Positions 9,485 through 17,661 of a DNA stretch of 64,000 nt are shown piece after piece. Under the pieces are notes generated by a model. It ran no database searches. It was not told the DNA's origin and worked only from the letters and a program-made list of their open reading frames with translations. This DNA is from Streptomyces sp. NBC_00690 (GTDB taxonomy: Bacteria > Actinomycetota > Actinomycetes > Streptomycetales > Streptomycetaceae): assembly GCF_036226685.1 (NCBI RefSeq), contig NZ_CP109009.1:3782001-3846000 (forward strand). Reading direction: 5' to 3'. Each line of letters begins with the position of its first letter. Position 1 is the stretch's first letter. Made by a program: the position numbers and the translations under genes.

Positions 9485-9694
9485 ATGGCAATCATTCAGG
9501 GAGCCACGGAGTCATGGACGAAGTCCACGTACTCCGGGGGGAACGGGGCTTGCGTGGAGGTCAAGTCCCCGATCATGCAGGCTATTTCCGTACGAGACTC
9601 CAAGGTCCCCGCGGGCCCCACGATCAATTTCGTGCCCGGCTCGTGGAACGCCTTCGTCAGCGAAGTCGGCCAGGGAGCGTTCCATCTCGGCTGA
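9485..9694 (+). CDS. scp1: DUF397 protein (Scp1-like), partner of the XRE regulator
   Basis: A 69-residue DUF397 protein. The hallmark pattern is complete: WTKSTYSGGNGACVEV, then VRDSKVPAGP and a C-terminal WNAFVSEV. Family members are typically 60-90 residues and are encoded beside XRE-DUF5753 regulators, whose protein they bind in the Scr1/Scp1 case. The ATG at 9485 follows GGAG by 7 nt. The reading frame is open upstream but without a usable ribosome site. The 229-bp gap after the XRE gene is long for this pair and could hold its own promoter. Confidence 0.88.
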   Translation: MAIIQGATESWTKSTYSGGNGACVEVKSPIMQAISVRDSKVPAGPTINFVPGSWNAFVSEVGQGAFHLG

Positions 9695-9797
9695 TCTCCT
9701 GCCGAGCAGTGAAGGACGTTCTTCGCACACGCAGCACTCCCCAGGCGCGTGTGTGGATGTACCACCTGACAGAGCCCTCTCGACTGGTCCGCCGTCC

Positions 9798-9817
9798 CGG
9801 CCGAGGGGGCTCGGCCG
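9798..9817. terminator. Hairpin between convergent DUF397 and NACHT genes
   Basis: 8-bp perfect stem (9798-9805 and 9810-9817), loop gggg, followed by tgttct on the plus strand, 100 bp past the DUF397 stop. It could serve as terminator for the plus-strand pair. The short stem makes this moderate. Confidence 0.5.
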
Positions 9818-9858
9818 TGTTCTGAGTCGGCGCCCACCTCATTGAGCACTCGGGCCCC

Positions 9859-12468
9859 TTAGATCGCGCCACCGGATGGGACGTGGACGATGCTGAGGCC
9901 CGAGCCGGTCGCGGGAATGCCACGGGCGTGTTCGGGCACGGTCAGTTGGCGCAGCCGGGGAAACGCCTCCAGCCATCCATCGCCCAGCACCGCCGAGTAG
10001 CCGTCCTTGAGCCAGAGATGGGTGAGGAGGTCCGGGTCCAGATGGGTGAGCAGATCGGTGGAGCGGAAGATTCCCACCAGTTGGACGTGGGAGCGCCCGC
10101 CGAGGTCTTGTAGGGCCCGCAGATGGTCCACGTGGTGAGCGGTGAAGTAGAGGTCCGTCTCATCGAGGTGGGCGATGACCGACTCCGCGTACCGCTGGGT
10201 GTCGAACCGCGACCAGGACCAGGCCAACTGACGTCGTACGGGCAGGGCCGGGTGGCGGCTGAAACGCGCCAGTACGGGCAGGGCCGCGTCGGTGCCGATC
10301 CGGGTCGCCGTGATGATCACGTGCTCGGCCTGTTCGGCCGTCAGCTCCTCGGGCCCGGGGAGCAGTCCCAGCACGATGGGACCGCCGAACTCCCCGAGGT
10401 TGCGCGCCCGTCTGCGACTGCTCGGAGGCACGAACCGGCCGACGAGGTCGACCACGCGTTGCCGGATGTCGGGAGCCACCTCGGTGGCGTGCTCCAGGCA
10501 GGTTGCGGCCAGCAGCACCCGACGCAACTCCTCCCCCGAGAGGCTGCTCGCATGCGGAGTGTCGTAGAGGTCCCTGCCCAGCGAGGTTCCCTTGATGTCG
10601 GCGATGAGGCCGTTGAGAACGCGTTCCCGTTCGGCGGGGCGGCCCAGGGCCACCGACATCCGTACGACGTCCTCCCACTGGTCCTTGTGCGCATTGTCCA
10701 GCAGCAGCGGGAAATCACCCTCCTCGACGACGGCCTTGGCGCCCAGATAGTCCTGGAAGGTGCGGTGGACGAAGTCGATGCGGCCCGCGACCGGCTCCCG
10801 CAGCAGACCGGAGCGCTCCAGCAGATGTCGTAGGACCTGCTCCGGAGGTGCCTGGACATGGGCCATATTCACCAGCGAGCGCTCCACCTGGCGCAGCGCG
10901 TCGTCCTGCGCCATCTCCACCCGGTCATTGCGGATCAGCCAGTGGGCGAGCTTCTGGAGAAGAAGGATCTGGGTCTCGGACGACAGTCGCAGACCACCAT
11001 CCGACCGCACCCCGCGCTCGATGTCGCGCCGCTCCAGCAGCATCCTCAGCGCCGCGTCGTACAGGTCCTTGCGGCCGTGCGGCAGGAAGCCACGGCGTTC
11101 GCGGTGCAGGGCGCAGAGCAGTCCGCACATCAGCGGGTTCACCGACAGTCGCCCAAGGTCCCCACCGGCCCGGACTGCGTCGAGCAGCGCTTCGCCGAGT
11201 TCGGGTTCTGTTCCCGCCGCCGTGTGCCAGCGGCGGATGAAGTGGATGACGTCCGGGCGGGACATCGAGGACAGGGACAGCGGGGTGAAGCCCTCGCGTC
11301 CCAGCCAGTCATCGTCGACTGCGGAGGGACGGGCGGTCACCAGCCAGAGGTTGCCCGGGAAGTCCGCCATCAATTCGCGCAGCCAGCGGCGCGTCTGTTC
11401 GCGCTCTCGGCGGGGGATCTCGTCGATGCCGTCGACAAGGAGGAACGCCCGTCCGGCGCGCAGCACTCGATCCGCCCAACCCGTCGGTTGGGAGCCTGCG
11501 ACGGAGCTGCGCACCGAGGACAGGAACTCATCCGGTGTGGGTGGGCTGCCGTCGCTGATGACCCGGCGCAACGGGAGGACGAAGGGGATGCGGCCGATGA
11601 GTTGGCCGAGGTGCTCGGTGAATTCGGGCCCGTTCGGGCCGTCGGCCCTCCACCGGGCGGTGGTGACGGCCAGCCACTGCACGAGCGTGGTCTTGCCCGA
11701 TCCGGCGCCACCGAGCAGCAGGACCTTGCTCCGGCCGGAGAAGACCTGTTCGGCGGGGATCGGTGCGGCCGAGTCCTGGGCGAGCTCCAGGGAGACGTAG
11801 GAGGCGTCGAGTTGCCATTCGCGCTCGTGGTGGAGGTCGAGTCCATGGATGGTCAGCTCGCCGTGCTTGTGGGCGAGGTGCCGCAGATAGCGCTCTTCGA
11901 AGCGGGCGTCCTCGGCCGATCGACCGGGGAGCCGCTCGATGAGGAGGTCGGTGGCCGCGATCAATGACTCGATGGAACGGGACTGTTCGACGAGGGTGCG
12001 GGCGACGAAGGTGGAGCGCTGGGTGAAAAAGTTCAGGATGTGCAGACAGGCCGTGTGGAGGAGGGCGTCGTAGTAGCCCTCGGCGGCGGTGGAGAGTTGG
12101 GTGGGGCGGGCGAGCCGGGCGGCGAATCCGTCGGCACCCAGACGTACGGCTTGCACGTCGTCCATGTCGAGATCGCCGAGGCTGTGCAGGGCGAGGGTGA
12201 GCGCGTCGGCCAGTTCCCGGCGCACCTCGGATGTCGGGGCCTCGTTCGGACCGAGGGCGCCAGCCGCACGCTTCACCAACTCGGTACAGAGCTTGGCCAA
12301 CTCGGCATCGCCCAGGGTGCGCTTCTCCCCCTTGAACGAGACCAACCCCCCAATCCGTACCGGGCGGTCCACCAGACCGGCACCTGGAGTGCCCTGGACG
12401 AAGAGCTTCGTGACCAGGGGGCCCACTGCGCCGGAGACGAGGCGTGCGGCGATGGGGGAGAAGTCCAT
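9859..12468 (-). CDS. NACHT-domain STAND NTPase
   Basis: An 869-residue NLR-like NTPase. A helical N-terminal domain (about residues 1-120: MDFSPIAARLVSGAVGPLV..) resembles the actinobacterial helical domains found before NACHT modules. The NACHT core carries Walker A GGAGSGKTT (about 250-258), Walker B FLLVDGIDEIP, then the sensor-like LVTARPSA and the winged-helix region DFVHRTFQDYLGAKAV. The C-terminal third is helical, ending in leucine-rich-like FPRLRQLTV. Bacterial NACHT proteins are known antiphage sensors, so immunity is plausible but is inference. I chose the ATG at 12468, where recognisable homology begins; ATG 12552 would add 28 residues of basic, disordered sequence. Neither start has a good ribosome site. 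No obvious effector domain is fused. Confidence 0.85.
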   Translation of the reverse strand: MDFSPIAARLVSGAVGPLVTKLFVQGTPGAGLVDRPVRIGGLVSFKGEKRTLGDAELAKLCTELVKRAAGALGPNEAPTSEVRRELADALTLALHSLGDLDMDDVQAVRLGADGFAARLARPTQLSTAAEGYYDALLHTACLHILNFFTQRSTFVARTLVEQSRSIESLIAATDLLIERLPGRSAEDARFEERYLRHLAHKHGELTIHGLDLHHEREWQLDASYVSLELAQDSAAPIPAEQVFSGRSKVLLLGGAGSGKTTLVQWLAVTTARWRADGPNGPEFTEHLGQLIGRIPFVLPLRRVISDGSPPTPDEFLSSVRSSVAGSQPTGWADRVLRAGRAFLLVDGIDEIPRREREQTRRWLRELMADFPGNLWLVTARPSAVDDDWLGREGFTPLSLSSMSRPDVIHFIRRWHTAAGTEPELGEALLDAVRAGGDLGRLSVNPLMCGLLCALHRERRGFLPHGRKDLYDAALRMLLERRDIERGVRSDGGLRLSSETQILLLQKLAHWLIRNDRVEMAQDDALRQVERSLVNMAHVQAPPEQVLRHLLERSGLLREPVAGRIDFVHRTFQDYLGAKAVVEEGDFPLLLDNAHKDQWEDVVRMSVALGRPAERERVLNGLIADIKGTSLGRDLYDTPHASSLSGEELRRVLLAATCLEHATEVAPDIRQRVVDLVGRFVPPSSRRRARNLGEFGGPIVLGLLPGPEELTAEQAEHVIITATRIGTDAALPVLARFSRHPALPVRRQLAWSWSRFDTQRYAESVIAHLDETDLYFTAHHVDHLRALQDLGGRSHVQLVGIFRSTDLLTHLDPDLLTHLWLKDGYSAVLGDGWLEAFPRLRQLTVPEHARGIPATGSGLSIVHVPSGGAI

Positions 12469-12585
12469 GACCGGGATGCTAAGGCCATTCCGGTGGACGC
12501 TGTCGGGTGGGGCGCGGGCCTTCGATGACTTTCGGGCGGGCGCTTGCTTCATGCTGGCGCAGTGCGCGCGGGGTTCCTTCGGATA

Positions 12586-12651
12586 CCCGGCTTCAGAGAC
12601 CCCGGCTTCAGAGACCTCAGATTCAGATGTGCCGGGTTCAGATGTGCCGGG
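12586..12651. repeat. 15-bp period tandem repeats
   Basis: Two exact copies of one 15-mer (12586-12600, 12601-12615), then two exact copies of another (12622-12636, 12637-12651), with a partial third. Both share cttcag/ttcaga cores. They lie between the stop of the ADP-ribosylglycohydrolase homologue (12667) and the start of the NACHT gene. The period is a multiple of three but no supported gene covers it. Confidence 0.75.
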
Positions 12652-12666
12652 TTCAGAGGGTTCTCT

Positions 12667-13782
12667 TCAGACGCGGGGGTAGCGGGCCAACCACCCGGGG
12701 GCAGCCGCGGCCGGGCCGTGCAGTGCCGGCCCTTGGGTCATCTCCATGGCGAAGTCGTCCGCCAGCTCCAGCACGGTGGGGCGCCCTTCCAACTCCGACA
12801 GCCAAGCGGGGGGAAGCGCGGTCTCGCCGTGCAGAGCGCCGAGCAGTGCGCCGGTCAGACAGCCCGTGATCTCGGAGGGGCCGTCGTGGTTGACCGCGAG
12901 GCGCAGTCCGTGGCGTATGTCCTGGCTCACCAGGGTGCAGTACACGGCGGTCGCGAGTGCCTCTTCGGCGCTGCGCTCTCCACCGAATCCGGCGATGCGC
13001 TCCGGATCGGGCGCGCCCTCCCGTACGGCTGCGACGGCCGTTTCCAGTGCGTCCGTCACCGGCTGGTGGCCCGGACGGGCGCCCACGAGGGTGAGGGCCC
13101 GCCGTATCGAGCCGTCCAGTCCCTCGCCCCGCGCCAGACCGTGGACGATCACGGCGAAGGCGCCGGCTGAGAGATAGGCGCTGGGGTGGCCGTGCGTGTG
13201 CACGGCGCATTCCATGGCCAACTGGCAGACCAACTGGGGTTCCCAGCCGACGAGCAGCCCGAAGGGCGCCGACCGGGCCAGTGCGCCCGCGTCACGGGCG
13301 GTCGGGTTCTTGGGGCTGTCCAGGGTGCCCATGGTGTCGTCGCCCAGGCCCAGAAGGACGGTCTTGGTCGGGGCGCGCCTGGTGTAGAGCCACTCCTCGC
13401 AGGCCAGCCAGCCGTTGTCCTTGCGGCGTTCGTCCGGGCCCCAGTCGGACTGGGTCGCGGCCCAGCGCCGATGGGCCCGGTGCACATCGGTGGGCGGGTG
13501 CCAGGCGCCGGCGTCGCGGCGGACCTGGGCGCGGATCAGCCCGTCAACGGTGAACAGGCTCAGTTGGGTGGCCGCGGTGATGGCGCCGCGCCTGCCGTAC
13601 GCGGGGACGAAGTCATTGACGCCTTGGGGACCGTAGGCGTCGACCATCTCCTTCCAGGTGAGCGCGGTCACACCCGCGCCCAGCGCATCGCCGATGGCCG
13701 CGCCGAGCAGGGAGCCGCGCACCCGGGCCCGGAAGTCCTGCTGTTCGGCACGCCCCCAGACGGCTGTGGCTGCTGGGGTCAC
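12667..13782 (-). CDS. ADP-ribosylglycohydrolase homologue with degenerate metal site (probable pseudoenzyme)
   Basis: A 371-residue member of the DraG/ARH family, which removes ADP-ribose from proteins using two Mg ions. The N-terminal signature GSLLGAAIGDALG and overall length fit. The first metal motif, normally TDDTQ, reads TAATQ (about residues 69-73), losing both Asp. The second, normally HDGDSDSTG, reads NHDGPSEITG, losing one Asp and changing another to Glu. Catalysis is therefore doubtful, and ADP-ribose or protein binding without hydrolysis is an alternative. The gene lies between a NACHT NTPase and a TPR ATPase on the same strand. The ATG at 13782 is used; the ribosome site is weak (GAGGGCGCG region). 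Family assignment is firm and loss of activity is inferred. Confidence 0.85.
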   Translation of the reverse strand: MTPAATAVWGRAEQQDFRARVRGSLLGAAIGDALGAGVTALTWKEMVDAYGPQGVNDFVPAYGRRGAITAATQLSLFTVDGLIRAQVRRDAGAWHPPTDVHRAHRRWAATQSDWGPDERRKDNGWLACEEWLYTRRAPTKTVLLGLGDDTMGTLDSPKNPTARDAGALARSAPFGLLVGWEPQLVCQLAMECAVHTHGHPSAYLSAGAFAVIVHGLARGEGLDGSIRRALTLVGARPGHQPVTDALETAVAAVREGAPDPERIAGFGGERSAEEALATAVYCTLVSQDIRHGLRLAVNHDGPSEITGCLTGALLGALHGETALPPAWLSELEGRPTVLELADDFAMEMTQGPALHGPAAAAPGWLARYPRV

Positions 13783-14012
13783 CGCGCGCCCTCCCTGGAC
13801 GTGGAACGTAGTGCGAACTACAGCGAACGTAGTGGGAACGTAAGCCGGGGCAGCACTGTAATCGCTACGGCGCTGACGGGGCGGCTTGTGGGGTGAAGGC
13901 TCCCTTCATATCTCGGGCTTCGGCCGGTTCGACTGGGGGAGGGCGCAGCTGCTGGGGCGGCTGCGGCTTGGAGTGGTGGGCTCCGCTCCCCCACCCCGGC
14001 GAGGGCCTGTCC

Positions 14013-14126
14013 GCTGGCCCGGAGCGGCTCGGCCCCTCGGCCCGTCCGGGGGTTGGCCCCCTGGCCGAGGCCATACGCCGACCGGGCTTCGGCCGGGTTC
14101 GGCGGGCTGGCCCGGAGCGGCTCGGC
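14013..14126. repeat. 21-bp exact direct repeat
   Basis: Identical 21-mers at 14013-14033 and 14106-14126, 93 bp apart, each followed by similar ggcccgtcc/ggtccgtcc sequence. This suggests a local duplication inside the non-coding gap. Confidence 0.65.
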
Positions 14127-14215
14127 ACCCCGGTCCGTCCCTGGCCCGCCCTTGACGGAGGCCCGCGGCGCACGGAGGACTGCCTTGCCCAAGCGGGGCG
14201 CCCGCCCTCGCCCTG

Positions 14216-14243
14216 CTCCGAACTCCGAACTCCGAACTCCGAA
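14216..14243. repeat. Four tandem copies of a 7-bp unit
   Basis: Four perfect copies of ctccgaa in non-coding DNA downstream of the TPR ATPase gene. A simple-sequence tract of this kind could vary in copy number between strains. Confidence 0.75.
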
Positions 14244-14363
14244 CGAGGGGCCGGCCAGTTCTCCCCCCGTACGGCGTCGGTCCGCTGCACCGGCTCGCGG
14301 CCCAGCGGCGGCGCCCAGCCCCACCGAGCCCCAGCTGAGGCGTCGGCCCGCTCTCGACGAGGG

Positions 14364-17300
14364 TCACCCGGCGCATTGGCGGCGAAGCTCGTCGGCTTCT
14401 TGTTCGTCGCTGAGCGCAGGATCCTCCAGCAACTCCCGGGCGCTCGCCCCCTCTCCCAGCGACAGCAGCACTCTGACGTCCAGCAGAGCGAGCGCGGGGC
14501 TGCCCTGTGCCAGGTGCACACGGGCGCGGACCCGATAGGGGCGGGCATCGTCCGGTGCGAGGGCTATCGCGCGGCCCAACTCCTCCCGGGCCTGCGTCAG
14601 CCGGCCCAGAGCGAAGAGGGTCCTCCCGCGCCCTGCCGCGATCCATGGTTCGTCCGGGTGGAGTTCCGCCGCTCGCGTCAGGTCCCCGAGGGCTTCCTCC
14701 CAGCGACCTAGCGCATGCAGCGACTGCCCTCGGCGCCCTCTCGACCATCCGTCGTCCGGGGCGAGGGCTATCGCCCGGTCGTAGTCGTCGATCGCCCGGT
14801 CGTGCCGGCCCTCTCGTCGATGCGCGTCTCCGCGCAGCACGCGGTACGCGGGGTTCTGCGGCGCCGCGGCCACCGCTGCTTCGAGATCGGTGAGTTCGCT
14901 TGCGTGGTCACCGAGTGCGCGGTGCACCGCGGCACGCGCCTCCAGCGCCGCCGTGGAGCCCGGCGCGGACTCCAACACCCGGTCGAGGTCGGACAGCGCT
15001 TCTGGATACCGCTGGAGGCCCGCTCGGGCACGGCCTCTGGCCACTCGCGCATATGCGTAGGACGGGTCGTGGGCCAGCGAGGCATCGAAGTCCGCGATCG
15101 CCTGCTCATGGCGTCCGGCGCGCAGGTGCGCATGGCCGCGCTGGGCGTGGGCCCACTCCTTGGCCCTGGAGGTCTCCACCACCCGATCGAGGTCGGCGAA
15201 CTCCGCCGTGGTGTCGCCCTGCTCCCGATGGATCTCCGCCCGGCGCAACACCGCCCATAGATAGCCCGGCTCGATCTCCAGCGATGCCGTCAGATCCGCC
15301 AGGGCGTCGTCGATGCGGGCCAGCGCCTTCTTCGCCATGGCCCTGCTGCCCAGCGCCCAGGCGTAGGAGGGGTCGAGGACGAGCGCCCGGTCATAGAGGG
15401 CGATCGCCTCCTCATTGCGCCCGAGGTGGCGCAGGATCTCGCCGTACTCGCCGACGATCCAGGGGTTGTCCGCGTCGAGCTCGCGGGCGCGCCGGATGTC
15501 ACGGAGGGACCCTTCGCCATCTCCCAGCCCACGTCTGACCTGGGCGCGACGCACCCGTGCCCACACATGACCGGGGTTGGACTCCAGGGCGTCATCGAGA
15601 TCAAGGAGGGCTTCCGCGCTGCGCCCGAGCGCGTGTTTGCTCTGGGCCCGGCTGGAGAGCGCCCAACTGTCCGCCGCATCGAGCTCCAGGGCCCGGTCGA
15701 AGTGTTCGAGCGAGGCGCTGTGCTCATGCAGCAGCCGATGGGTCTCACCGAGGCCGAAGTGCGCCCGCTGGCACGCGTCGTCCAGGGCGATGGCCCGCTG
15801 GTAGTCCCGCATCGCCTCGGCGTGATCACCGAGATTGCGTCGGTCGCGCCCCCGGACGACCAGGGCGGTCACCTTGGCCGCAGGTTCCAGTTCGGCCCGG
15901 CTGAGGATCAGACCGAGCAGCTCGATGCATCTGCGTCCGTCGTCCCCCAGGGCGCCCAGCGATTCCCGCCCCAGCGAGCCGAGGACGTCGCTGTTGGCGT
16001 CGATGCCGGCGTCGATGAGGATCTGCGCCCATTGCCGGGCTCGTGGCATCCCTGCGTCGCAGGCGTCGATGCCGTCCCGAAGGGCGGCGGGCAGCGCTGC
16101 GCGCGGCTGTGCGCAGAGCCGGTGGTACAGCTCCTCCAGACGCAGTTCGCGCCAGCTGTCCTGCGCCCAGCGCTCAGCGGGCCGGAGCCCTTCTCCGGCC
16201 TTCGCGCACCAGCCCGCGAACGCGGCGGCCAAGCGATCGTGACCTGCGCTCCAGCGCTCGGGGGAGCTGTTGCGGCGCAGCCGCAGCATCGGTTCCCGGA
16301 CGACGTCGTGATACTGCGCGCGGCCTCCTCGGTCGATGACGAAGGGCATCGACCGGAGCCAGGCGAAGAGGTCCGGGGCCTGGTCGGTGCCGACGGCCGC
16401 CCGGAACACGTCCTCGTTGAGCCGTCGGGGCAGTGCTCCGTCCTGTGCGGCGGCACGCCGCACAGGATCGACCTCCCATTTGAGGAACCGCTCCACAGCG
16501 GTGGCGCTGGGGTCGTCGACGGCGCCTGTGCTGCCCGCGTTCTCCGCGAGGGTGGAGACCAGGACCGGGAGGCAGCCGGAGAGCCTCAGGACGTCCCTGA
16601 CGACCCGTTCGTCATGGACCTTCTTGTCCGCGAGGAGTTGGCGTGCCTCCGACTCGGTGAAGGGCGACAGCGGGATCTCGGTGATCAGTCCGGCGTGGTC
16701 CGACCAGACATGAGGGTTGAGCGGGCGTTGTCCGGAGGTGGTGATGAGGCAGTTCCCCGGCAGCGGGCCGTGCCGGCTCGCCAGGAGGTCGCACAGCCAT
16801 GGATCGAGGAAGGCGCTGGTGCGCTCGTACGTGTCGAAGAAGAACGCGATCCAGGGAATCCGGTCGGCGATGCGCTCCAACTCGGCCAGGAAGACCGGTG
16901 TGAGGGCCTTCACCGGGTCGAGGACGAGCGCCACGTCCTCCTGTTTGCCGAAGTGACGGCTGAGGGCCGCCCGTGCGTTGTCGGTGGCGTGGGCGATGCG
17001 GTTGGGGTCGATGGCCCCGGTGAGGGCTCCGGCGCCGGGGACAAGACCCATCGCGATCAGCCCGGCCTGGGCGACCACGAGGGAGCCCGTGGTGGGCGCC
17101 GGGGCACCGGTCGTCGGGTCCGCATCGGGTGCAGCGGCGGGAGCGCTGACGGCGGCTTCCACCTCGTGTCGGCGCTGGCGGTAGGTGGCCAGCAGCTTCT
17201 CCAGCGGTTTCAGCGGGAACCCCTGGGCGGCGAACTGTGCGCAGACCGCTTCCAGGACCTCGGGCACGCTCGCCGCCGATTCGTCGACGGCGGCCGTCAG

Positions 17301-17510
17301 CGCTCCCGCCTCCTTGGCGGTGTGGACGAGCCGGCGCACCAGGAAGGACTTGCCCACCCCTGCATTGCCGTGGACATGGAAGGCGAAGTGGTGCTCCGGG
17401 TCCTCCAGCGATGTCGACAGATTGCCCTCGAACAGCGCCAACTCGGCCCGCCTGCCCACAAAACCGGCGAGCCTGCGCTGCTTCAACAAGTCCTGCATCG
17501 ACCGAACCAT
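14364..17510 (-). CDS. P-loop ATPase with 14 tandem TPRs
   Basis: A 1048-residue STAND-like protein. The N-terminal AAA/NTPase module starts FVGRRAELALFEGNL and has Walker A HGNAGVGKS (about residues 46-54). The acidic stretch IPWIAFFFDTYERT is the likely Walker B. A hydrophobic glycine/alanine-rich patch near residue 160 may touch membrane. From about residue 550 to 1025 run fourteen consecutive 34-residue TPRs with no insertions, each ending in an ALELDP-like turn. Such proteins are signalling or scaffold ATPases; the partner is unknown. It is co-oriented with the glycohydrolase homologue and NACHT gene, the next two genes on this strand. No clear ribosome site precedes the ATG at 17510, and ATG 17498 is an alternative. 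Confidence 0.82.
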   Translation of the reverse strand: MVRSMQDLLKQRRLAGFVGRRAELALFEGNLSTSLEDPEHHFAFHVHGNAGVGKSFLVRRLVHTAKEAGALTAAVDESAASVPEVLEAVCAQFAAQGFPLKPLEKLLATYRQRRHEVEAAVSAPAAAPDADPTTGAPAPTTGSLVVAQAGLIAMGLVPGAGALTGAIDPNRIAHATDNARAALSRHFGKQEDVALVLDPVKALTPVFLAELERIADRIPWIAFFFDTYERTSAFLDPWLCDLLASRHGPLPGNCLITTSGQRPLNPHVWSDHAGLITEIPLSPFTESEARQLLADKKVHDERVVRDVLRLSGCLPVLVSTLAENAGSTGAVDDPSATAVERFLKWEVDPVRRAAAQDGALPRRLNEDVFRAAVGTDQAPDLFAWLRSMPFVIDRGGRAQYHDVVREPMLRLRRNSSPERWSAGHDRLAAAFAGWCAKAGEGLRPAERWAQDSWRELRLEELYHRLCAQPRAALPAALRDGIDACDAGMPRARQWAQILIDAGIDANSDVLGSLGRESLGALGDDGRRCIELLGLILSRAELEPAAKVTALVVRGRDRRNLGDHAEAMRDYQRAIALDDACQRAHFGLGETHRLLHEHSASLEHFDRALELDAADSWALSSRAQSKHALGRSAEALLDLDDALESNPGHVWARVRRAQVRRGLGDGEGSLRDIRRARELDADNPWIVGEYGEILRHLGRNEEAIALYDRALVLDPSYAWALGSRAMAKKALARIDDALADLTASLEIEPGYLWAVLRRAEIHREQGDTTAEFADLDRVVETSRAKEWAHAQRGHAHLRAGRHEQAIADFDASLAHDPSYAYARVARGRARAGLQRYPEALSDLDRVLESAPGSTAALEARAAVHRALGDHASELTDLEAAVAAAPQNPAYRVLRGDAHRREGRHDRAIDDYDRAIALAPDDGWSRGRRGQSLHALGRWEEALGDLTRAAELHPDEPWIAAGRGRTLFALGRLTQAREELGRAIALAPDDARPYRVRARVHLAQGSPALALLDVRVLLSLGEGASARELLEDPALSDEQEADELRRQCAG

Positions 17511-17661
17511 GTGATCAGTCTGACCGCTGCGCCCACCGGCCGTCAGCCCCTGTGGATAACCTCCGGGACCAGGCCCGCGCAGGGGTGGAACGCAGCGGAC
17601 CTACCCCGCTTCGGAGCGCGCAACTCCGCTACGAAGCGCGGTAGGTACAGCGTTGGGCGGG

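Larger units (their letters stand above)
13783..14363. other. 581-bp intergenic region, very GC-rich, with short repeats
   Basis: No gene is supported; open frames are arginine/proline-rich shadows of high GC. It contains a 21-bp exact direct repeat and a 7-bp tandem repeat (listed separately). The right part is the 3' flank of the TPR gene and the left part should hold the promoter of the glycohydrolase homologue. Confidence 0.6.

Noticed and set aside
8395..9694. XRE-DUF397 pair called as a toxin-antitoxin system
   Set aside because: The families are better known as a positive regulator pair. Nothing in the sequence shows toxicity, so the neutral description was kept.
13818..14748. Open frames covering the GC-rich gap beside the TPR ATPase gene
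   Set aside because: Composition-driven Arg/Gly/Pro frames, several mutually overlapping; none has a domain or start signal.
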